Origin: Oscheius dolichura
Taxonomy: Eukaryota; Nematoda; Chromadorea; Rhabditida; Rhabditidae
Direction: 5' to 3'
Assembly (NCBI GenBank): GCA_932521035.1
Contig: OW051495.1
Span: forward strand, 7,502,001-7,566,000
Length of the DNA: 64,000 nt
The notes under the pieces were generated by a model, which did no database searches, was not told the DNA's origin, and saw nothing but the letters and a program-made list of their open reading frames with translations. Of the stretch, positions 11,401 to 22,222 are shown in pieces. Every line of letters starts with the position of its first letter. The stretch's first letter is position 1. The position numbers were made by a program, and so were the translations under genes.

Positions 11401-14400
11401 ATAACTTATTCATTAATACAACGAGAGCCACAGTTAGACAATAAATTGCCCATTTTACAGCGATAAAACTGTTTAATTCACTCCTGAACCCTGATTTCCT
11501 TACCTCTTCTCCGTCTGATTAGGGAATGGTGGCCGCTGTCCCATGAAATACGTTCCCCAGGGTAGTCTCTTCTTTGCCGCTGCTTCTTTCATAAAGTAGA
11601 CTGAATTTGTGTAGCATTTCCTGTAAAAATTCCTCATTATTTCAACAAGTTCTAAAAGGAATACTCACTTATAAAGTTGATGAAGTCTTGGATCCAGTAG
11701 ACGATCCACTACTATCCCGAGTCGTTCTTTATCGTCTTTGAAGCTGACCAGTAGCGAGACGACTAGGTGTCCCTTCATTGAGCGCACACTCTCCAGCAGC
11801 ATCGGATACTCCGCGTCCGAATACGGTATCCTCGAGCCAAGAGCATTCAAAGCTGCTCCGAAGGCGATGTCATCATCCTCTGGTATCCTTCCATTCCTCG
11901 CCGGGTGACTACGGTAATGCGGCTGGTTGACTTGGTCGAATTTGACGACATAAGTCGAGTAGGTCAGCTCTTCGAAGAGGAATTTAGCCAGCCCAAGGGG
12001 CGGTATCCCCTCGTTCTCTACGATATCTCTAATCCGATCGGCACATTCTCGGAGGAGCTTCACCTCAGCCTCGTGGATGTCGATAGTTTGGAGGACTTTC
12101 AACAGTTCCATCTCTAGGTAGTGCTCTTTAACCTGGGCATATTTCGACGACATCGGCGACTTGCTGAAGAGCAGGATCTTGACAATGAACTGGAACAGCT
12201 TGGCCTGGCTGTGCCGGTCCCGGTCCTTCATCAGGACATTCGCCAAGAAGACGGACTTCTCCAGGGTGTCGATCCTCTTATTCGTGTGGATCTGTTGCTG
12301 CTCGAAGTTGGCTTGCATCTGGACCTCGCTGCTGGTACTCGGCTGGCACAGGTCAAAGGTACTGGCTTCTTCGGCATGAGCCAGGAGGTATTGCATCAGG
12401 TCCATGGCCATCCTGACGGCCGGAGCTGTGTAGCCATGGGCAGCGGCTGCTTCACACTGGGCGAAACGGGTCTCGAAACGCTCCATTGGGAGATGAGAAG
12501 CAGCCAGGACCATGGAGACGTCCTCCTCGGGGAATTGGACCTGCTGGACTCTTCCCTGAAATCAGTAGATTTGTTTGGTCCTTTTTCCGTGGTGGACCAC
12601 TTCCCAAAATCCTATTGGGTGCCCAAAACTCCTCTGATTTTCTACGGTAGCCTTCGCCTCGCCCCTTGCGAAAATTGTCACAGTTAGAGTCAAAAAAATC
12701 CAAAAAAATGAGGAGAAAACTTACGGCTTCATCATCGCTCTCCGCTCCAGATTCCGACGACTCCACTTCTCTTCTTCTGGCCCTTCCAACCCCGGCGTTC
12801 CCCAACTGGGCAACCATCACGACTCCCTGCCTATTGCGGCTATTGTTCCTCGTATGGTCTCTACTACTCCTCCGACTATTTCTCCTATCCTGATGTCTTC
12901 TATGCTGTAATTTCTCACCAATTAAAGGTCTAATTCAGTTGAACTCACCCTCTTTTTTGTCCTCTTCTTCGGACTCTGGGGTACTGTCTCGGGAAGAAGC
13001 TCGACCATCTGGTCGGGCCACTTCATCCAGCCATGGAATGGCTCCACCGGTATTCCTCCAATTTCCATGTTTTCCATGGCGACACAGACTTTGATAGCCG
13101 TGTGGAAACCGGGGAAACAGTCCATTGTGAAACGGGCATTGGCACAGGAGAGGGTCTCTTGACGGTTGTTGACAATGTTCGCCAGAACACCGCCAACGAG
13201 GGACTCTTCAGCTGGGTTAGACTTGATTATCTTGAAGATTCGGTCAGCTGCTAGTGTGTGGTACCGTTGGAGATGAGCTTTTAGCTGAAAACAAGGGGGT
13301 GATCTTCCAATTAATCCAGGATAATGAGCACTTTACTGGCTATCAAGACCTGGAAGCCAGACTGGCCCGCTCAGCCTCGGCAGGGAAAAAAGAAGGATAA
13401 ATACCGCATTTTCGCTTGATTTTTAAAATATAAAAAGCATTTTTAATTTTAAAAAATATTAAAAATCCAACCTGTTCTCGATATTCCCGATCAGCCGATG
13501 GATTCAAGGCTACCCATCGCCACAGGGCGACGAGCTCGTCACAAAGCTGTCCTATGTTTAATTGCCTCGCTTGATGTTCATCTTTTCCTACAATTTCAGC
13601 TTTCTTAATGATATTTTAAAGGTCTAACCACAAAGAGTGTGCCATTTTCCGCTCTGGACCAGTTTCGAGCAGTACCAATGCAATAGGACCAGTCTATTCG
13701 CTATACACTCTTCAGTAGCTATTCTGATCAGGGAAATCGCGTTGGGATCTTTCCTCGATAACATGCTCTTGACCATAACGATGAAATTATTCATAGCTAG
13801 AGATGTATACTATAAATTATATAAATCGGGTCCTACCAGGAGGGTCTAAATTAGCCAATGGCTGGAGGTGGCGCTGGAACTCCAGGGCGGAGGAGTTCTT
13901 TGTACTGTTCATCTCGTCTATCCCATGAGCTTGTGCCTGTTTCAGGGAGAAGCAGTTCAACTGCCGCCGGACCATGTCATGGAGCACCTTCTCGTTACAG
14001 TTCATAACAGCTATCTGGAAAAAGAAGAAAAATGAAATACAGTAAGGCGGTAAGGCGTACCGGATCATGACCGCCATCTGTAGGATCGGGCGCCCCATAG
14101 GCGGTGTTGATCTCCGAACGGGGGTCACCCAACTGGTCAAGGAGACGCTGAGCCATCGGTAGGTGCTGGAAATGATCATAGTCCTCATATTTGTACTCTA
14201 TTTATTATTTTAGCGTGGAAAAATGGGATTAATAACATCTAAAAGTCAAAAAATGGCGCCTATCCGCTATTTGAGGCCTTCTAGTCAGCCCACTGGTTAA
14301 AAATGGCTCACCTCTCTCGGCAGTTCGTTTATCAAGTACTGTGCAAATTTCTTCAGCTTGTTAACATCCAGCTCATTGATCGCGTCCCAAATGGTCACCC

Positions 14401-15866
14401 GATACTGTACATTATGTGGTTCCCTTAGCCGGTACATGATGAGGGCACAAATATGGCGACACCACTGGCTGGGATCGTCGCAAGAACACTTGGAATAGAT
14501 TATACGACATCTGGAAAAGGGTCTCGAAGGGAACGGGGGGAATACCTACCGGTCAACTTTAATAGAAACACTGAAATTTGTAGTAGATTGACCCATTCTT
14601 TGAAGATAGAGCTCGTCGTTGATATTGGCCGAGATTAGGTAGCCAATTTGGACGACTTCTGTCACCGAGCCGTTCGAATAGAGCACCTCGCCTTCGTTGA
14701 AACTGTTCGGCTTCCCGCTGGCCATTACACTGAATACGGTAGTTTTTTCAGTCCAGAAAGAGGTTTGAAATGGTCCCCTGTCGTTCTTTCCGGCGCCTGC
14801 ACCCGTAAAATCTCGGCAGGAGCCGCTTCCTTTATCTTGCCGCACCGATTTCTTTAGACCCTCCCGCTGCCGACATTCTACGGGTTCAGTGGCACAGAAA
14901 AATAGGAGGAATGAAGCCTACCTGTAAAGACGAATATCTTGAAGATTTGAAGGGAAACAATGGAAAATAATTTTAAGAAAAAGTGTATCAGGAAGAGTAT
15001 CAGATACAGGAACGCGAGGATTATCCACAACATAGGGATAGAGCTGAAAAAAATTAGATTTTTTGGAGGAAACTTGAAGGAAACGGAATCTTTTCCCTTT
15101 TCACTACTGGCTGGATTTCGTGCCGCTGCACCCGTAAAATCTCGGCAGCTCGAAGAACAAGAAAGCGCCGACTTAAAATAACACATAGTTCAGCTGCCGA
15201 GTTTTTATGGGTGTGGGCGCGCCATCTCGACCAACGGAGTATTTCTTTTTTGGAGAAAACTACCAAAGTTTAGTTGTGCTCTCACTTACCTTTAGTCTTT
15301 TCAACATATTTATACATCGATACATTGATTCTAATTGATAAAAAGCTATATATTTAGCACAGGAACGGGCAGCTATCTCCGACAGGGAGGATAGCGTTCC
15401 GGGGGAGGATCCTGAAACGAAAAGGCGGTAAGTTTTTTACTGGGAAGAAGGATTACCTCTAGCCACGGGGGAATGCTGAAGTGTGGCAGCTGTGGAATCA
15501 GAGGTGGCGGAGATTCTACCCGAACGGGAGCGTCCCGGCATTCCGTATACTAAAAGGTTTTTTGTTTTTCAAGAAAAAAATAGAGCCACAGCGCTGTCGC
15601 TCTTCTTGTGGTGGTAGAGGATAACTGACCGGCATGGCTCTCACTTTGTACGGCGTCTCTCCAATCCCAATTCAATCCCTCCGACATCGATCCATAGGAA
15701 TCGCCGTCGGAATCTCCTTCGAACCGTTCCGAGTCCTAAATAATCGATAAAAAATTAAAAAATATTGAAAATAACTCACATCAAAAGAGGCTGCATCAAA
15801 ATCCAGATTGGCTCCGGCTAGCTCTCGATCAACTCCGCGGATTAGCCAATCCTCGTCGCCATCCAT
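8467..15866 (-). CDS. ebax-1: ZSWIM8/EBAX-1 orthologue, SWIM zinc-finger substrate receptor of a cullin-RING E3 ligase
   Basis: Twenty-three exons join to 4,935 nt (1,644 residues). They begin at ATG 15866, one nt after a TTTCAG acceptor, and end at the TAG 8467-8469. The SWIM motif is explicit: CSCDDPSQWCRH, roughly residues 245-256 (C-x-C-x6-C-x-H). Family blocks follow in the ZSWIM8 order: NKLKKFAQYLINELPR, INTAYGAPDPT, CDELVALWRW, DCFPGFHTAIKVC, AHGYTAPAVRMAMDLMQYLL, then HRNLHLCSLLISLYGLG in exon 10454-11048. Low-complexity segments separate them. In C. elegans EBAX-1 works with elongin/Cullin-2 in protein quality control of axon guidance receptors; vertebrate ZSWIM8 drives target-directed microRNA decay through Argonaute turnover. 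An N-terminal segment in exon 15290-15411 (SSLSEIAARSCAKYI) is where a BC-box would be expected. Donors and acceptors in the C-terminal exons (8893-9166, 8467-8715) are less certain. Confidence 0.92.
14793..14892. mobile_element. MITE family A copy in a ZSWIM8-like intron
   Basis: About 100 bp. Left end GCGCCTGCACCCGTAAAATC..., right end CTGCCGACATTCTACGGGTT (14867-14886), inverted relative to each other. Lies in the intron 14730-14921. It has no coding capacity. See the family A finding. Confidence 0.7.
15122..15222. mobile_element. MITE family A copy in a ZSWIM8-like intron
   Basis: Inverted ends GCACCCGTAAAATCTCGGCAG (starting about 15128) and CTGCCGAGTTTTTATGGGTG (15194-15213), total about 100 bp, in the intron 15044-15289. 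A second copy lies one intron further on. Confidence 0.75.
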
Positions 15867-17658
15867 ACTGAAATTCACTTTGAAAGAATCGAAAATGATA
15901 AAACGACCAGGAAGAAGTAATTTGAAACGAATAGGGGCAAGGTCAAGCTCTAAAGGTCGATTGATGAGAAAAATTGGCTCATAAAAAGATGGAAAAGGAC
16001 AGTAGCCAAGTGCCCTTGATGTGTGAACGTTTCAAACTTCATAAGAAAGCAAAGAGGTTTGTGCTTCTAGTCTGCAACATACTAAGCCTTGCGAAAATGT
16101 CTTTTCCCCCGAAAATAAAGCCACCAATGGTCAAACAGCAAATGCTAAAAACGTCGTAAGCAAAATAATTGTTTTCCAGTACTAAAAATAGAGAAAGAAA
16201 GAAGAAGGCTCCTTTTCTAACGCTCCGATATGCAATTACTCATATTTTTACGTTGCAATACAGCTGTAATTATTTCTAATAACTTGCTTTTAGCTCGAGG
16301 CGTTTTGAAATCTCATAAATCATCTAAAAATAACTAGTTATAGAGATAGAAGCTCGTGACGTAGAAGAAAAAGAGATTAGCCGTTCACGACGTGGTGACC
16401 TTCGCCTAGCACACGAGCTAAAGAAAAAAGAGCAAATTAGAGCGTGAGAAAGACATTTCCAAACATTAGATTGTGATTATAAGGAAGTTAAAAATGTATA
16501 CAATATATGCTTACTATTGAAAATATATCCAAAAAGTTATTTCCAAGCGAAATATTCTAAAATAAATGATTGAAGCCAGTTACATGTTTACTGGTCAAGT
16601 GACCTTGAAACCACACATTCGCACGAGAAGAAGAAGAAAAACTTATCAAGAGAACAAGAAAACAAGAAGATAAATTATAAAAATGAGAAAGGGAAGAAGG
16701 GCGAACGCTTCGGCAAGCGGGCCGGTGGTTCACCGAGTGGACATCAGTGGTCGGCAGAACCGGGTCGTGCCGGTTGTGGCCGACATTCGCTCGCTGCGTC
16801 TCTGGTCAGCTGCGCCTCTCCGCAGAGGGGGCGCTCTTTTTCGGGCTCACACAGCTGATTGGAAAACGGAGAAAGAGGAATTTTTGGGGCTGCTGCTGCG
16901 ATGGACACACGACGGCAGGGGGTAGTACGGCTTGGTGCTCGGGGGCACCAGCTCGTATTAGGCAGCGGCTGAAAGTGCTTGGAGAGAGTGAATACGATTA
17001 GATTGTGACACATTTGACAAATATACACAGCTTTACATAAAATTATGAAGGCAAAATATAGATGGAACGTTCTTTTTCTTTTATTTTTTTAGTTTGCAAA
17101 CACTGCTTTGTAAAGCAAATAGCAATGCTTTTTACTATGGTTGCTGCTTTATATGGAGAGGATAATAATAGTCCAGCTCGGGCATACACAACACAGAAAA
17201 TGAACACCCACACACCTCAACTGTTTGTTCCTGACTCACTTCTACAAAAAATCGCCCGGGGGAGTAAATGTGCGCTGAGGATAAAAGTGTGCTCGGTGGC
17301 AAACGACAAATTTCAAAAGGGCAATTGTGAAATCCATCTCTCTGGTCGGTCAAACGCTATTTTCGTCTCCTTTTTAATGTTTTACTTGTGTTTGTTTGCT
17401 TCATTGCCGAATAGTTACTTATAAATCGTCTTCTAATAGCAGCTGTGACATTGCAAACAGCTAACATAAATATGAAAGCAAATTTATAACTTTGTATACA
17501 AAACTTGCTCTTGCGTAATGTAAATGTCTAGAAGCAATTTCCAATAGCTTTTCTAGCCTTTGCATTCAACAACACAGCTGTGTAGACGATTTCATTTGAT
17601 GTAGCAACTTGAATGTTACATACTTGCTGTTCGTAATTGTAAAACGTACTTTCAGAAA
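15867..17658. promoter_or_regulatory. Divergent intergenic region between ebax-1 (-) and rad-51 (+)
   Basis: About 1.8 kb between two outward-facing starts, so promoter elements of both genes should lie here. Most is AT-rich. A distinct GC-rich island at about 16680-16960 stands out; open frames there on both strands follow from base composition and have no recognisable protein features. TTTCAG at 17650-17655, three nt before the rad-51 ATG, is a probable spliced-leader acceptor. Confidence 0.5.
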
Positions 17659-18982
17659 ATGGCTCAACAAGCAACTAAAGAAAAACAGAAAAATGCTCAA
17701 GAGAAAGCAATGGAACAAATAATGGTTACTGGAACTGCAGAAGAAGAGAATACACCTTTCACATCACTTGATAAATTGGAGGTATCTTTTTATGCTTTAG
17801 TAAATTTATACATTGTTTTAGCAAGCGGGATTTACAGCAAATGATATTAAAAAACTCAAAGAATCTGGTTTTAACACAATTGAAGCTATTGCTTTTGCGC
17901 CTAAAAAGGAATTAATTGCAGTCAAAGGAATTAGTGAACAAAAAGCCGAGAAATTATTTGTAAGTTTTATTGCTTTTATAGTTGGTTTCTTTCTTCCCCT
18001 TTACTTTGTGGGAGAGTTCAGTTTTAGACTGAAGCTATAAAATACGTTCCAATGGGTTTCACCACGGCTGCTGAAGTGCACGTTAGAAGAAGTGAATTAG
18101 TTCAGATCCGAACAGGATCTCAGGAATTGGATCGGCTTCTTGGTGGTGGTGTTGAAACTGGAAGCATAACTGAGGTTAGTTTGGCTTACTCGTTGACTAT
18201 TTTGTTTTAGATTTTTGGAGAATATCGTACAGGAAAATCACAACTTTGCCACAATCTTGCAGTTATGTGCCAATTGCCAGTTGAAATGGGAGGTGCTGAA
18301 GGAAAATGCATGTGGATAGATACTGAAGGAACATTCCGACCAGAAAGATTATTAGCTGTTGCACAAAGGTTGCTTATACTTTCTTGTAACATTTTAAAAA
18401 TATTAGGTTTAATATGAGTGGTGAATCGGTATTAGAAAATGTAGCCGTTGCCCGTTGTCATAATTCCGACCATCAGCAATCCCTTCTTATTGCTGCCAGT
18501 GCCATGATGTCGGAAAGTAGATATGCTCTATTAATTGTTGATAGCATAATGAATTTATTCAGGTATTTCGCTATTATTTTCTAAATTATTTTACTTTCAG
18601 AACCGACTATTCTGGACGTGGAGAACTTGCCGCTCGGCAAATGGCGTTAGCTAAAATGCTCAGAACATTAATGAGGCTTGCTGATGAATTTGGCGTGGCT
18701 GTTGTTGTAACCAATCAGGTGGTAGCTCAAGTAGATGGAGGTGGTGGAATGTATCAAGCTGACCCTAAGAAACCTATCGGTGGGCATGTTATGGCTCATA
18801 TGACTACTACTAGGTTTGCTTTATTTTTTCCTAAATTCCTAATTATCGTTTATAGACTTGGATTACGTAAAGGCCGAGCAGAAACACGCATTTGTAAAGT
18901 GCATCAATCACCATGTATAGCTGAAGGAGAAGCCACTTTCGCCATAACTGCACAAGGAATTGATGATGCCACTGACGCCTAA
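17659..18982 (+). CDS. rad-51: RAD-51 recombinase
   Basis: Seven exons (17659-17781, 17822-17959, 18028-18174, 18211-18368, 18407-18562, 18601-18813, 18856-18982) give 353 residues, close to the usual 340-390. A helix-hairpin-helix N-domain (about residues 45-85, FTANDIKKL...[12 protein letters not shown]) precedes the RecA core. Walker A is GEYRTGKSQ (139-147) and Walker B is ALLIVDS (229-235). [20 protein letters not shown] and [11 protein letters not shown], the L1/L2 regions and [12 protein letters not shown] are diagnostic for RAD51. The protein forms filaments on single-stranded DNA and catalyses strand exchange in homologous recombination and meiosis. The start is fixed by a trans-splice-type acceptor three nt upstream. 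Nematodes such as C. elegans lack DMC1, which supports RAD-51 over DMC1. Confidence 0.96.
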
Positions 18983-20231
18983 CAATGATGTTTTACTCAA
19001 TTTTTTCGTCTAGGTTACCATTATGAGAGCTGCGGGTCTTAAATTGTATCATCATCATCATGTGAATATCGTTTGTTTTTTTTTTTCATAGCAGAATGAA
19101 TTTTTTTTCTTTTTCACTTTTCCAGGATAGTTCTGTATTTTTACGGATGCTTTTTACTTATGTATTGCTATTTGATAATGCAAGATTATATGTAGAAATT
19201 CTACTCTGCAATGCTAGCAACATTTTCTTCCCTGTAGATCAGCAATTTTCTTCTTGATAATTACATAGTGAGTTGTGGCATGCTCTTGTATCATCTGCCT
19301 CATTCTGTAAAAATCTACCTCGATTTGAATCAATTGACCGACCGATGTGCAAGGCAGATATGATTCATCCTTTGCACGATAGCGAGCTTTCTCTCACTAG
19401 CAAGGTCATCTTTCCCCGTCGTCAATACTATTTTTCAATGACGAACGATTTAGCAGCTGAGAACACAGGATCTTTCCTTGTATATCGCCTCATGGCCTTT
19501 CAAATCTTCCTCGCCGAGCTGAATCGGTATCTCTGAAACATCACATTACTCATCCATATACGGGGGGATTGGGTGGATGGTTACACAGCAAAAACAGATC
19601 GACCTAAGCGCCCAACACAATGTGAACGCCGGAAGCGAAAGTGCCGGCCGAGGCCGAGGGGATAAGCGATTTTTAAACATTTTATTCGCATCCGGGGATA
19701 TAAAATTTCTTCCCGAATTGGAATAGGTACGGTAGGTTAGAGGTCTTGTGCCCCTTCTCCCCCTTATTGCAGAGCAGGGCTAAAAATATCTCGAGTTGCA
19801 AGGAGGGGGAGGAGCCAGCAGCCCGGACAGTCCTATCCTGACCATTCTTGCCGAGCACAGCGCAGTACAGCTGCTTGCTGTTTTTGGCGGGAAGCGCTAC
19901 CTCCCGCCGTCTCTCTATCTCTCCCTCTCGGTCTGTTTCTTGCCCCCTGCAGATGTCTTCCCCAGCCCCCTACTAACCCCATTTAGGTGTTCCTCCTCCT
20001 TCCTCCCGAAACCATATACAGAAGAAAATGAGTAGAGACAACTGTCTGCGGGGGCCTTATTCACACCGGTTTTTGTTCTCTCTCCCGATGTGAATAGCCA
20101 TCCAGCCAGCCACCCCGTTCCCGGGATTGATTCTAGCCCCTCCGCTAACATCTATTTATCACTGATTTTTATCTTCTGTAACGAGAAATTTAAAGAATTA
20201 AAGTTATTTTCAGCACATCAAACGTGCCAAT
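18983..20231. other. Intergenic region between rad-51 and thymidine kinase
   Basis: About 1.25 kb. After the rad-51 3' end the DNA is AT-rich, then pyrimidine-rich and GC-richer from about 19790 to 20140. I found no coding feature. The acceptor at 20211-20213 lies 18 nt before the kinase ATG and probably receives a spliced leader. Confidence 0.5.
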
Positions 20232-21734
20232 ATGAAGCAACCGGTTAGAGGAGGTATCACCTGTATTCTGGGACCCATGTTCAGTGGGAAAACGTGAGAT
20301 TTACAGTAATTTTTGGGAAGGGTTTGGCGCGCCCACACCCGTAAAGTCTCGGTACCGGACTTTCATTCTCCTCGTGCTGCCGAGACATTACGGGTGCGCG
20401 GGAGTAACGCCACCGAGTCTTCTTCAACTACTGGCACTTGTATTCTCTCCTATTCTTCCTTTTCTCTTACAGGACCGAGCTTCTCCGCCTCCATGACCGC
20501 CAGAGCATTGCCAAGAAGAACTGCATCCTGGTCAAATATGCCGCCGATACCCGCTACGACGATAATTTGGTTGCTACCCATACAAAGTAGGTTTTCTTTC
20601 TCGAAAAAAAAGAAATTTTCATCGGATTAGAGTAACCGGCCAGGGAAACACAGTCAAATGTAGCCGGCTGGAAGAAGTCCGAGCCGATCTGTTCGATCCC
20701 TCTGTCGATGTCATCTCCATTGACGAGGGACAGTTCTTCCACGATCTGGCTGCTACCTGTGATGAGCTGGCTGAAGCTGGGAAACGCGTCTATGTGGCAG
20801 CTCTCAATGGCACTTTTGAGCGAAAGGTGAGTATGGCCGGGGAAATCAGCCATTCCCGTGAACTCGGCGACATTCCCGTGAACTCGGCGACATTCCCGCA
20901 CCCGTAAAGTTTGGGTAGCACGGAGAAGATGAAGGCGAGATGCGTCCAATAAAACAGAATTTAACTGCCGAGATTTTACGGGTGCGGGCGCACGGAAGAA
21001 AGGCAATCTCTAGCAACCTTTCCCCTCCTTCCAATTTGATCCAGGCCCCCAGAAGCCGGCTACATAACTCTGCTTTATGGCTTCTAGATTAACAAAATCA
21101 GGAGGATTAGAATTAATCAAGCTGCGGATATATTTGACAGGAAAAAAATGAGTAAAAATATGAATATTCCAGGCTTTCCCTCAAATTACCATTCTTCTCC
21201 CTTATTGCGATGATATCAAGCTCCTGTCGGCTGTTTGCAGCTGCGGGACCGATGCCTGCTACACGTTCCGTTATACTAAAGACAAGAAGGTAATTTTTTA
21301 TCCTCTTTGTAAAAAAAAGTTAGAAAGAAAAGCAAAAATGTTCTTCCCATGCCGGGAATCAAACCTGGGTGAAAACCAGAGTCGACCTTGTGCCTGTCGA
21401 AAAGTCGCGTGCGACTTTTTCTCAACCTCTAGACCACATGAGATGGTGAGGGAAACGCTCGAGGAACATGCCAAACGATTCAATCTCTTTCATTTGCCTC
21501 CTCCCCCTCTATTCCCACGCAAGATTGAGCTCAATTTAGGTTGAAGTAATTGCCGGACAGGACGCCTACATGGCCCTGTGTCGCAATTGTTTCTACAGGA
21601 AGAGCATGGAGCGGGATGGCCATGAAATGGAGTCCGACACTCTGGAGAATTGTTCTGCGGTGGCTGTCAAATGCTCCAATACTCTCAATCCTCCTCAGGA
21701 TATTATCCTCAGAACCAAGACCAAGAGCGCATGA
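20232..21734 (+). CDS. Thymidine kinase, TK1 type
   Basis: Five exons (20232-20293, 20473-20586, 20631-20826, 21173-21289, 21540-21734) encode 227 residues, the usual TK1 size. The P-loop is LGPMFSGKT (residues 13-21). The DEGQFF motif ([12 protein letters not shown]) contains the catalytic glutamate. [15 protein letters not shown] and CRNCFYR provide the four structural-zinc cysteines, and the lasso region leads to them. The enzyme phosphorylates thymidine in the cytosolic dNTP salvage pathway. It lies directly downstream of rad-51 on the same strand, a pairing I recall from C. elegans chromosome IV. Three of four introns are enlarged by insertions: MITE copies in introns 1 and 3, and a tRNA-like sequence in intron 4. 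Confidence 0.95.
20327..20402. mobile_element. MITE family A copy (short) in TK intron 1
   Basis: Inverted ends CACACCCGTAAAGTCTCGGT (20334-20353) and GCTGCCGAGACATTACGGGT (20377-20396) with flanking GGCGCGCC. The interior is only about 25 bp, so this is an internally shortened copy. Confidence 0.75.
20848..20895. repeat. Two tandem 20-bp repeats next to a MITE
   Basis: The unit CATTCCCGTGAACTCGGCGA occurs twice in a row, and a third partial CATTCCCG runs into the MITE at 20895. This looks like slippage at the MITE edge. Confidence 0.7.
20895..20993. mobile_element. MITE family A copy in TK intron 3
   Basis: Left end CGCACCCGTAAAGTTTGGGT (mutated relative to consensus), right end CTGCCGAGATTTTACGGGTG (20965-20984), about 99 bp in total. 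Confidence 0.75.
21344..21443 (-). pseudogene. tRNA-Glu(UUC)-like pseudogene in TK intron 4
   Basis: On the minus strand a 5' half CTCATGTGGTCTAGAGGTTG resembles the acceptor and D-arm of tRNA-Glu. The segment CTGGTTTTCACCCAG forms a four-base stem with a TTC anticodon loop, and GGTTTGATTCCCGGCATGGG supplies a B-box and 3' acceptor half. About 37 nt of unrelated sequence, itself a small hairpin (AAAGTCGC/GCGACTTT), sits between D-arm and anticodon arm, and the 5' half of the T-stem is missing. It therefore cannot fold as a normal tRNA. Confidence 0.6.
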
Positions 21735-22222
21735 AATTGCTAACTCTTGAAGCCCCATAACAAACGAACCTTTCTCTTTTTTTCCCATAAATCAACATTT
21801 GGGTAGTTTTCAGACTGTGTTGACTTTTGTATAGATTTTTTTTACCTTACCTGCATTGTACATTTATTCATTCCTTCTTTCTTTCACTTGTGGCATATTT
21901 ATGATATTTTACACATATTGTGTACTTCTTTTTCTGTAAAACTATTAATAAATTTTAATATTCTTGGCAAATTGAGAAGAAAATTAACAAAAAAGTTGAA
22001 TTCGGCATTTTTTGACTATAGAATCCGACCATTCTCGTTATTTCCGCTCGTAGCAATTATAATATCATCTGCAATTATTCCGGAGACGATATCCGTTTGT
22101 CTAGTGATTTTCTATAATTATACAACCAAAAAAAGTACATAAATACAGCAAAACTGAAAAAAGGAGGGGAAAAGGATAGATTTGGAATAGTTGCCAGTTT
22201 CTGTGAAATTCGAAGCAAATTT
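21735..22222. other. Convergent intergenic region
   Basis: AT-rich 3' flanks of the thymidine kinase (+) and scramblase (-). No gene or repeat recognised. Confidence 0.5.

Noticed and set aside
15054..15266. Minus-strand frame inside the ebax-1 intron (MVVFSKKEILRWS...)
   Set aside because: It spans a MITE; the SWIM-family alignment continues directly from exon 15290-15411 to 14922-15043 without it.
8467..15866. First impression that this gene was CNOT1 or eIF4G
   Set aside because: The SWIM motif, GAPDPT and HRNLHLC blocks in order identify ZSWIM8/EBAX-1.
17659..18982. DMC1 instead of RAD-51
   Set aside because: [13 protein letters not shown] and the C-terminal PKKPIGG...HxxTTR region fit RAD51, and C. 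elegans and relatives lack DMC1.
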